This document shows, piece by piece, positions 56,584 to 64,000 of a stretch of DNA of 64,000 bases. The translations under genes were made by a program, and so were the position numbers. Source of the DNA: Pseudomonas azadiae (GTDB lineage: Bacteria; Pseudomonadota; Gammaproteobacteria; Pseudomonadales; Pseudomonadaceae); the NCBI RefSeq assembly GCF_019145355.1, contig NZ_JAHSTY010000001.1, forward strand, positions 2,604,001 through 2,668,000, read 5' to 3'. Within the stretch, counting starts at the first letter, position 1; each line of letters opens with the position of its first letter. The notes beneath the pieces were generated by a model. That model had not been told where the DNA came from and searched no databases. It saw nothing but the letters and a program-made list of their open reading frames with translations.

Positions 56584-56705
56584 ATGTGGGAGCTGGCTTG
56601 TGTGGGAGCTGGCTTGCCTGCGATAGCATCACCTCGGTGTGACTGACACACCGAGATGCCTGCATCGCGGGCAAGCCCGGCTCCCACACAAGCCAGCTCC
56701 CACAT
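56584..56705. repeat. Nested REP cluster between ppx and ppk
   Basis: Two tandem copies of TGTGGGAGCTGGCTTG (from 56585 and 56601), then a reverse-oriented GCAAGCCCGGCTCCCACA and ACAAGCCAGCTCCCACA at the right end. The order is that of one palindrome inserted inside another. Confidence 0.85.
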
Positions 56706-56721
56706 TGGGTTGTGCAGGGTG

Positions 56722-58944
56722 TTAATTCACCGTCAGAATCGGGCTACCCAGCTTCTCCAACAGCGTCGCCTGCGCACTGCGCGGGTTCTGGTTGCCGGTC
56801 GGCGTGTTGCGGATATAGCGGCCGTCCGATTGCAAGCTCCAGCTGTGGGTGTTGTCGGTGAGGTAGCTTTCCAGCTCCTTCTTGACCCGCATGATCAGCT
56901 TCTTGCCTTCTACCGGGAAGCACGTCTCGACGCGCTTATCGAGGTTGCGCTCCATCCAGTCGGCACTGGAGAGGAACATCTGCTCCTCGCCGCCGTTGAG
57001 GAAATAGAACACCCGCGTGTGCTCCAAAAAGCGACCGATGATCGAGCGCACATGAATGTTGTGCGACACCCCGACAATGCCCGGACGCAGGCAGCACATG
57101 CCACGCACCACCAGGTCGATCCGCACGCCGGACTGGCTGGCCTTGTACAGCGCGCGGATGATCTTCGGATCGGTCAGCGAGTTGAACTTGGCGATGATGT
57201 GCGCCGGCTTGCCTTCAAGGGCAAACTGGGTCTCGCGGGCAATCATGTCGAGCATGCCCTTCTTGAGCGTGAACGGCGCGTGCAACAGCTTCTTCATGCG
57301 CAAGGTCTTGCCCATACCGATCAACTGGCTGAACAACTTGCCGACGTCTTCGCACAGCGCGTCGTCGGACGTCAGAAGGCTGTAGTCGGTGTAGAGCTTC
57401 GCGTTGCCGGCGTGGTAGTTGCCGGTGCCCAAGTGCGCGTAACGCACGATCTCACCGGCTTCGCGGCGCAGGATCAGCATCATCTTGGCGTGGGTCTTGA
57501 AGCCGACCACGCCGTAGATCACCACCGCACCGGCCGCTTGCAGGCGGCTGGCCAGTTGCAGGTTGGACTCTTCGTCGAACCGTGCACGCAATTCGATCAC
57601 CGCAGTGACTTCCTTGCCGTTGCGTGCAGCGTCCACCAATGCATCGACGATTTCCGAGTTGGCGCCGGAACGGTACAGGGTCTGGCGCACGGCCAGTACA
57701 TGAGGGTCCTTGGCGGCCTGGCGCAGCAGGTCGACCACCGGGGTGAAGGACTCGAACGGGTGCAGCAGCAGGATGTCCTGCTTGCTCACCACACTGAAAA
57801 TGTTCTCGCTGTTTTGCAGCAATTTCGGGATCTGTGGGGTGAAAGGCGTGTATTGCAGTTCCGGGTGGCTGTCCAGGCCGGTGATGCTGAACAGGCGTGT
57901 CAGGTTCACCGGACCATTGACCTGGTACAGCTCGGATTCGGCCAGGTTGAACTGCTTGAGCAGGTAGTCCGACAGGTGTTTAGGACAGGTGTCGGCGACC
58001 TCCAGGCGCACCGCATCACCGTAGCGCCGCGAAAACAGTTCGCCGCGCAGGGCACGGGCCAAGTCTTCGACGTCTTCGGAGTCCAGCGCCAGGTCAGCGT
58101 TACGGGTCAGGCGGAACTGGTAGCAGCCCTTAACCTTCATGCCCTGGAACAGGTCATCGGCGTGTGCGTGGATCATCGACGACAGGAATACATAGTTATC
58201 GCCAGCGCCCCCTACCTCTTCGGGTACCTTGATGATCCGTGGCAACAGGCGCGGCGCGGGAATGATTGCCAGGCCCGAGTCGCGACCGAAGGCGTCGATA
58301 CCTTCGAGCTCGACGATGAAGTTGAGGCTCTTGTTGACCAGCAACGGGAACGGGTGCGTCGGGTCGAGGCCGATCGGGGTAATGATCGGAGAAATCTCGT
58401 CACGGAAATAACGGCGCACCCACGTCTTGATCTTGGTGGTCCAGTGACGGCGACGGATGAAGCGGACCTGATGTTTCTCAAGTTCCGGCAACAGGATGTC
58501 GTTGAGGATCGCGTATTGGCGGTCCACATGGCCGTGCATCAACTCGCTGATGCGCGCCAGGGCCTGGTGCGGCTGCAGGCCGTCGGCGCCGGCTTGTTCT
58601 CGGGCGAAGGTGATCTGTTTCTTCAGGCCGGCGACGCGGATCTCGAAGAACTCGTCCAGGTTGCTGGAGAAAATCAGCAGGAACTTGAGCCGTTCCAGCA
58701 ACGGATAAGACTCATCCAGCGCCTGCTCCAGCACGCGGATGTTGAATTGCAGTTGCGACAGCTCGCGGTGGATGTACAGGCTGCTGTCATCCAGGTTGGT
58801 CACGGCAACCACCGGGGCCGGCACAGGCGGTTCGACCACCACGGCGGGCGCGGCGGGCTCATGCTCCGGCGGAGTCTCGGTGGCTTGTTCCACCACCGGG
58901 TGAGCGTCTTTTACGGCAACTTCTGTGAGTCCTTCGGTATTCAT
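56722..58944 (-). CDS. ppk: Polyphosphate kinase 1
   Basis: 740-residue enzyme making polyphosphate from ATP. The four PPK1 domains are recognisable: the N-terminal helical region ([20 protein letters not shown]), the head ([20 protein letters not shown]), and two catalytic phospholipase-D-like domains. Autophosphorylated histidine sits in [20 protein letters not shown], and a second catalytic His in [12 protein letters not shown]. An extended N-terminal tail rich in Pro/Val/Glu (about 45 residues) precedes domain 1, longer than in E. coli. It is 18 nt downstream of hemB, likely co-transcribed. Confidence 0.96.
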   Translation of the reverse strand: MNTEGLTEVAVKDAHPVVEQATETPPEHEPAAPAVVVEPPVPAPVVAVTNLDDSSLYIHRELSQLQFNIRVLEQALDESYPLLERLKFLLIFSSNLDEFFEIRVAGLKKQITFAREQAGADGLQPHQALARISELMHGHVDRQYAILNDILLPELEKHQVRFIRRRHWTTKIKTWVRRYFRDEISPIITPIGLDPTHPFPLLVNKSLNFIVELEGIDAFGRDSGLAIIPAPRLLPRIIKVPEEVGGAGDNYVFLSSMIHAHADDLFQGMKVKGCYQFRLTRNADLALDSEDVEDLARALRGELFSRRYGDAVRLEVADTCPKHLSDYLLKQFNLAESELYQVNGPVNLTRLFSITGLDSHPELQYTPFTPQIPKLLQNSENIFSVVSKQDILLLHPFESFTPVVDLLRQAAKDPHVLAVRQTLYRSGANSEIVDALVDAARNGKEVTAVIELRARFDEESNLQLASRLQAAGAVVIYGVVGFKTHAKMMLILRREAGEIVRYAHLGTGNYHAGNAKLYTDYSLLTSDDALCEDVGKLFSQLIGMGKTLRMKKLLHAPFTLKKGMLDMIARETQFALEGKPAHIIAKFNSLTDPKIIRALYKASQSGVRIDLVVRGMCCLRPGIVGVSHNIHVRSIIGRFLEHTRVFYFLNGGEEQMFLSSADWMERNLDKRVETCFPVEGKKLIMRVKKELESYLTDNTHSWSLQSDGRYIRNTPTGNQNPRSAQATLLEKLGSPILTVN

Positions 58945-58962
58945 CGAATGTTCCTGTGAGGG

Positions 58963-60102
<1,140 letters not shown>

Positions 60103-60183
60103 TCACTTCGTGACACATCTCGATACTTTCATGAATCTTCGTGAAGGCGTAGGCTGCGCGTTCATTTCGCCAGCACCCAGACC

Positions 60184-60819
60184 ATGCTTCAACAATTTCT
60201 GCATGACTTCGGCTACTTTGCCCTTTTCCTGGGCACCTTCTTTGAAGGCGAGACCATTCTGGTTCTCGCAGGCTTCCTGGCGTTCCGTGGATACATGGAT
60301 ATCAACCTGGTGGTGGTCGTTGCCTTTTTCGGCAGCTATGCCGGCGATCAGCTTTGGTATTACATGGGCCGCAAGCACGGCCGCAAGCTGTTGGCGCGCA
60401 AGCCGCGCTGGCAGTTGATGGGCGACAAGGCGCTGGAGCATATACGCAAGCACCCGGATATCTGGGTGCTGAGCTTCCGTTTCGTCTACGGGCTGCGCAC
60501 GGTCATGCCGGTGGCGATTGGTCTTTCCGGTTACCCACCGTTGCGTTACCTGATCCTTAACGGCATTGGTGCGGCGATCTGGGCCGCCGCGCTGGGCGCA
60601 GCGGCTTATCACTTCGGCGCGGTGCTGGAAGGCATGCTCGGCAGCGTCAAGAAGTATGAGCTGTGGGTCCTGGGTGCGTTGCTCTTGCTTGGATTGGGCT
60701 TGTGGCTGCGCCGCCGTTTCAAGAACGCCCGTATCGCTCGCCAGGCCTGTGCCGACGAAAAGGCCAGGCTTGCCGCAGAGCCTGCACGGGTCGAAGCGCC
60801 TAAGACGCCGGTCGAATAA
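60184..60819 (+). CDS. DedA family inner-membrane protein
   Basis: 211-residue protein with about five membrane segments. The DedA/SNARE-assoc pattern is visible: FLHDFGYFALFLGTFFEGET, FRGYMDINLVVVVAFFGSYA then GDQLWYYMGRKHGRKLL, FRFVYGLRTVMPVAIGLSGY. DedA proteins act as flippases for lipid carriers such as undecaprenyl phosphate and maintain envelope integrity. Divergent from hemB. Its last codons run into a decayed gene on the other strand. Confidence 0.9.
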   Translation: MLQQFLHDFGYFALFLGTFFEGETILVLAGFLAFRGYMDINLVVVVAFFGSYAGDQLWYYMGRKHGRKLLARKPRWQLMGDKALEHIRKHPDIWVLSFRFVYGLRTVMPVAIGLSGYPPLRYLILNGIGAAIWAAALGAAAYHFGAVLEGMLGSVKKYELWVLGALLLLGLGLWLRRRFKNARIARQACADEKARLAAEPARVEAPKTPVE

Positions 60820-61142
60820 TCGGCCCGTGCAGTAATAGAGGCCGATTACACTCAGCAGGCTGTAGCTCAGCAAGCCCAGCCATCCCATGGCGATGTAGCC
60901 TTGTTGGCGCACAGCCAGCGCGACGTCGAATTTGCGCAGCCGGCGCAAGTCATGGTTGGCCAATAGGCGCTTCGCTTTCACGTCCGCCGCAAGCCAGCCG
61001 GTGCGTATGAGCCAGGTTCCCAGCTTGTCCCACCGTCGTCCTCTTCCTGTTGGGTGCCGAACAGCAGGTCCCAAAGAGTGAACACCCCGCCATAGTTGCG
61101 ATCCATGTAGAGAGCGTTGTGTGCAGGGTGTGCGCCTGTTCA
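60820..61142 (-). pseudogene. Remnant of a sterol desaturase (fatty acid hydroxylase superfamily) gene
   Basis: Minus-strand fragments in two frames match the C-terminal half of these membrane enzymes. One frame reads HPAHNALYMDRNYGGVFTLW then DLLFGTQQEED, the typical region after the HxxHH box. The next frame continues RRWDKLGTWLIRTGWLAADV, RKFDVALAVRQQGYIAMGWL. The expected stretch between LFGT and RWDKLG is missing and the frame changes at about 61037. There is a stop just upstream (near 61143), and the C-terminus stops at the dedA border. Clearly nonfunctional. Confidence 0.82.
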
Positions 61143-61293
61143 TATCGTGCCCGGCATCGGATAAACACCTGAGTGTGTGACTGGTCCGGTCTATTTTTGT
61201 TACATCAAGACTAGGTGTGGTGACGCGACTTCCCATTGGCAACAGGTGACAAATTAGTAGACATTTAACGCCAAGACTCCAGGAGAAATGCCC

Positions 61294-61959
61294 ATGAGCA
61301 AAAAGATTGCAGTGATCCTTTCCGGCTGTGGCGTGTACGACGGCGCAGAGATCCACGAAAGCGTGATCACCCTGCTGCGCCTGGACCAGCGCGGCGCTCA
61401 GGTCCAATGCTTTGCCCCGGACATCGCGCAATTGCACGTGATCAACCACCTCACCGGCGAAGAAATGTCCGAGTCGCGCAATGTACTGGTGGAGTCGGCA
61501 CGGATCGCCCGAGGCGCGGTTCAGGACATCGCTGAAGCCGACGTCACGCAATTCGATGCGCTGATCGTGCCGGGCGGGTTTGGCGCGGCCAAGAACCTGT
61601 CGAACTTCGCCGTTGAGGGCGCGGGCTGCAGCGTCAACCCACAGGTCCTGGCGCTGGCCGAAGCCTTCGCCGAAGCGGGCAAGCCCGTGGGGCTGATCTG
61701 CATCTCACCGGCCCTGGCGGCGAAGATCTATGGCCCGGGCGTGACCTGCACCATCGGCAACTGCGCCGACACCGCCGCCGCGCTGGACAAGATGGGTGCG
61801 ACCCATCAGGAGTGCACGGTGGAGGATATCGTCGAAGACAAGGCACGCAAACTCGTGAGCACACCGGCCTATATGCTCGGCAAGAACATCAGCGAGGTCG
61901 CTTCGGGGATCAACAAACTGGTGGACCGGGTGCTGGAGTTGACCCACGAGAACGATTAA
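61294..61959 (+). CDS. elbB: Isoprenoid biosynthesis glyoxalase ElbB
   Basis: 221-residue DJ-1/PfpI-like protein. It has IAVILSGCGVYDGAEIHESV at the N-terminus, DALIVPGGFGAAKNLSNFAV and the nucleophilic cysteine in GLICISPALAAK. E. coli ElbB has glyoxalase activity and has been linked to isoprenoid metabolism. ATG 61294 is chosen (CCAGGAGAAATGCCC upstream); an ATG two codons earlier is equally possible. The 3' end overlaps the UPF0178 gene by 4 nt, convergently. Confidence 0.93.
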   Translation: MSKKIAVILSGCGVYDGAEIHESVITLLRLDQRGAQVQCFAPDIAQLHVINHLTGEEMSESRNVLVESARIARGAVQDIAEADVTQFDALIVPGGFGAAKNLSNFAVEGAGCSVNPQVLALAEAFAEAGKPVGLICISPALAAKIYGPGVTCTIGNCADTAAALDKMGATHQECTVEDIVEDKARKLVSTPAYMLGKNISEVASGINKLVDRVLELTHEND

Positions 61960-62411
61960 CCCACCTTCATCAACCGGGTGAGGATCCGGTCCAGGGCATT
62001 GGCAAACGCCTGTTTGTCCTTCTCACCATGGGGCGGTGGCCCACCGCCCATCTGGCCTTGCTCACGCAGGTCAGTGAACAGGTTACGCACCGCCAGCCGC
62101 TCACTCATGTTCGCCGGGCTGAACTCCTTGCCGCGCGGGTCAAGCGCCGTGACGCCCTTTTTCACCAACCGGTCGGCCAAGGGCACATCGCTGCAGATCA
62201 CCAACTCACCGGGCACTGCGTGCTCCACCAGGTAATCATCGGCCGCATCCGGACCGCTGGGCACCACGATCAGCTTCACACAGGCAAAACTCGGCTTGAT
62301 CTGGCTTTGCCCGGCCACCAGCACCACTTCGAACTGGCGCGTAAGAGCGAATTTCACCACTTGGTCCTTGGCCGCCCGAGGGCAGGCGTCTGCATCGATC
62401 CACACGCGCAT
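61956..62411 (-). CDS. UPF0178 (YaiI/YqxD) family protein
   Basis: 151-residue protein, MRVWIDADACPRAAKDQVVK with a PIN-like acidic core (DADACP; VICSDVPLADRLVKKGVTAL then DPRGKEFSPANM). Function not established, a nuclease-like fold is suggested by family knowledge. Start at 62411 is fixed by the conserved MRVWIDADACP. It lies 32 nt downstream of the iron-permease gene, possibly in one operon. Confidence 0.9.
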   Translation of the reverse strand: MRVWIDADACPRAAKDQVVKFALTRQFEVVLVAGQSQIKPSFACVKLIVVPSGPDAADDYLVEHAVPGELVICSDVPLADRLVKKGVTALDPRGKEFSPANMSERLAVRNLFTDLREQGQMGGGPPPHGEKDKQAFANALDRILTRLMKVG

Positions 62412-62443
62412 GTTCAATCCCACCTCTGCAAGACTCCCCATAC

Positions 62444-64000
62444 TCAGGCGGCAATGCGCCGTTTCTCGGCCAGCCGACTACGGCCATACAGCACCACAAT
62501 TGCCAGGATCGCCACCGCTTGCGCACCCAAGGAGTACGCATCGGCGTGGATGCCCAGCCAGTCGAAGTCAAAGAACGCCACCGGCCGCGTGCCGAAGATG
62601 CCGGCTTCCTGCAACGCCTTCACACCATGCCCGGCAAAGACCACCGACAGCGCGCACAGCAGCGCCGCGTTGATCCCGAAGAATAGCGCCAATGGCAGCT
62701 TCGCCGAACCGCGCAGGATCACCCACGCCAGGCCCACCAGCAGCACCAACGCCGTGGCGCCACCCGCCAGTACCGCGTTGTGCCCGGCAGGGCCGGCTTG
62801 CAGCCACAGCGTTTCATAGAACAGGATCACCTCAAACAGCTCACGATAGACCGAGAAGAATGCCAGCATCGCAAAGCCGAAACGCCCGCCGCCGCCCACC
62901 AGGCTGCTCTTGATGTAATCCTGCCAGGCAGCTGCGTGGCGTCGGTCGTGCATCCATACGCCAAGCCACAGCACCATCACGCTGGCGAACAGCGCCGTGC
63001 AGCCCTCAAGCAATTCACGCTGGGCGCCGCTTACATCAATCACATACGCGGCCAACGCCCAAGTTGCCAAGCCAGCCAACAGCGCCAGGCTCCACCCTAC
63101 GTTGACGCTGCGTACCGCCGACTGCTGGCCGGTGTTACGCAGGAACGCGAGGATTGCGGCCAACACCAGAATCGCTTCCAGGCCTTCGCGCAGCAGGATC
63201 AACAACCCGGAGATGTAGCTCAGCGACCAGCTCAGGCCGTCACTGCCCAACAAGCCGGCAGATTCGCTGAGCTTGCCCTTGGCCACGTCGAGGCGTTGTT
63301 GCACCTGCTCCACCGGCAAACCGTCCTGCAATGACTGCCGATAAGCCATCAGCGCCTTCTCGGTGTCCTTGCGCACGTTGGCGTCGACGTTATCCAGGGA
63401 GCTTTCCACCAGTTCGAAACCTTCCAGGTACGCGGCCACCGACAAGTCGTAGGCCTGCTCGTGATCACCCTTCTGGAATGCAGCCAGGCTCTTGTCCAGC
63501 GTAGTGGCAGTGTAGTCGAGCAACTGCGCCGGGCCGCGCTTGACCTGGGGCGGTTGCGCACGCTGGGCGCGGAACGTCGCTGCGGCGGCCGGGCCACTTG
63601 CGGCCAGCACTTCATCAGGCGTTTGGCGGGCCAGGTCGGCGAGATTGAACGGCTGCTCGCTGTGGGCGGCCGCCGGGTCGGCGGTGAAGCTGGCGATATA
63701 GGTGGCCAGGTCCCAGCGCTGACGGTCGTCCAACTGGTCGGCGAAGGACGGCATATCGGTGCCTTCAACGCCGAGGCCAAGGGTGTTGTAGATCGCGTAG
63801 AGGCTCAGACGGTCCAGGCGCCCGGCGTCGCGCAGGTTGGCGGGTGGCGGCGTCATGCCAACGCTGGCCGGGCCGTCACCCGCGCCCGATGCGCCGTGGC
63901 AAACCGAGCAATGCTGGGCGTAGAGCGGGGCGCCGCGCGTTGGATCAGGCGTGATCGCCGGGGCCTGGCTGACCTCATAGGCCACTGCCAGTTGGGCACC
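62444..64000 (-). CDS. FTR1-family iron permease with cytochrome-c-like N-terminal domain, partial
   Basis: At least 519 codons, open to the window edge, so the N-terminus (signal peptide) is missing. Visible are a cytochrome-c heme site CSVCH (YAQHCSVCHGASGAGDGPAS) with a Met ligand region TDMPSFADQLDDRQ, a helical linker, then about seven membrane helices of FTR1. The two iron-binding REGLE-type motifs are LLREGLEAILVLAAILAFLR and YRELFEVILFYETLW. It probably takes up iron across the inner membrane, with the heme domain assisting redox chemistry. The last 40 residues are hydrophobic followed by YGRSRLAEKRRIAA. Confidence 0.88.
   Translation of the reverse strand, partial: GAQLAVAYEVSQAPAITPDPTRGAPLYAQHCSVCHGASGAGDGPASVGMTPPPANLRDAGRLDRLSLYAIYNTLGLGVEGTDMPSFADQLDDRQRWDLATYIASFTADPAAAHSEQPFNLADLARQTPDEVLAASGPAAAATFRAQRAQPPQVKRGPAQLLDYTATTLDKSLAAFQKGDHEQAYDLSVAAYLEGFELVESSLDNVDANVRKDTEKALMAYRQSLQDGLPVEQVQQRLDVAKGKLSESAGLLGSDGLSWSLSYISGLLILLREGLEAILVLAAILAFLRNTGQQSAVRSVNVGWSLALLAGLATWALAAYVIDVSGAQRELLEGCTALFASVMVLWLGVWMHDRRHAAAWQDYIKSSLVGGGGRFGFAMLAFFSVYRELFEVILFYETLWLQAGPAGHNAVLAGGATALVLLVGLAWVILRGSAKLPLALFFGINAALLCALSVVFAGHGVKALQEAGIFGTRPVAFFDFDWLGIHADAYSLGAQAVAILAIVVLYGRSRLAEKRRIAA

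Noticed and set aside
56656..58959. 767-codon plus-strand frame opposite ppk
   Set aside because: Long only because of high GC; PPK1 motifs are on the other strand.
60103..61551. 482-codon minus-strand frame spanning dedA, the remnant and elbB
   Set aside because: It joins antisense of dedA and elbB with the middle piece; only the middle (60820-61142) has real similarity, to a decayed sterol desaturase.

Overview
This window looks like chromosomal core sequence of a fluorescent-group Pseudomonas. The grounds are a GC-rich sequence, almost every gene having an evident Pseudomonas family, and a gene order that, as I recall it, closely follows P. aeruginosa PAO1 from about PA5204 to PA5245 (argA, argE, CYTH-CHAD, secretion ATPase, gcvH-gcvT, iron ABC transporter, ubiI/ubiH/pepP, zapA, 6S RNA, glpT, ubiD, rho, trxA, ppx, ppk, hemB). 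REP palindromes of the fluorescens-type family (core GTGGGAGCTGGCTTGCCTGCGAT and relatives) punctuate many gene ends. There is no tRNA, rRNA, CRISPR array, integrase or transposase gene that I can see.

Layout. (1) 1-5.2 kb: a polyamine gamma-glutamylation locus, with a truncated SpuC-type aminotransferase and SpuB on the minus strand, a divergent SpuI, and a TetR regulator. (2) 5.4-11.1 kb: a complete sulfonate-utilisation operon ssuEADCBF plus the 1-Cys peroxiredoxin lsfA, which is associated with sulfate starvation. (3) 11.3-17.6 kb: an OprD-family porin, the arginine genes argA and argE, and a CYTH-CHAD triphosphatase-like protein. (4) 17.6-23.5 kb: an orphan GspE/PilB-type ATPase, a stomatin/NfeD pair, small exported proteins (one apparently frameshifted) and a lone DegT-family sugar aminotransferase. 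(5) 23.6-28.1 kb: gcvH and gcvT without gcvP, and a two-gene ferric iron ABC transporter without its ATPase. (6) 28.4-33.2 kb: a tightly packed minus-strand operon UPF0149-pepP-ubiH-DUF4442-ubiI. (7) 33.3-34.8 kb: TIGR02449-zapA-6S RNA-5-formyl-THF cyclo-ligase, then a 48-codon membrane protein gene.

(8) 35.1-41.5 kb: EVE-domain protein, O-acetyltransferase, FliL-domain protein, quinone oxidoreductase, glpT with two GlpR-like operators, and a ChaC-type gamma-glutamylcyclotransferase. (9) 41.7-46.1 kb: ferredoxin-type reductase and ubiD (overlapping), rho, trxA. (10) 46.3-50.1 kb: an FCD-type GntR regulator divergent from a complete polar amino acid ABC transporter. (11) 50.0-54.6 kb: a chaperone-usher fimbrial cluster with DUF1120-type pilins. 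This is the clearest accessory module. (12) 55.1-64.0 kb: ppx, ppk and hemB (convergent pair plus operon), DedA, remains of a sterol desaturase gene, elbB, a UPF0178 protein, and an FTR1 iron permease with a cytochrome-c-like domain that runs off the right edge.

No wholly new system stands out. The items most worth a second look are a roughly 195-bp palindromic element with perfect 16-bp ends near 28.2 kb and a related copy at 5.25 kb; the orphan secretion ATPase; the frameshifted exported protein next to the lone aminotransferase; the GlpR-like operators before glpT; a long hairpin between the pilin and chaperone genes; and several decayed or incomplete modules.
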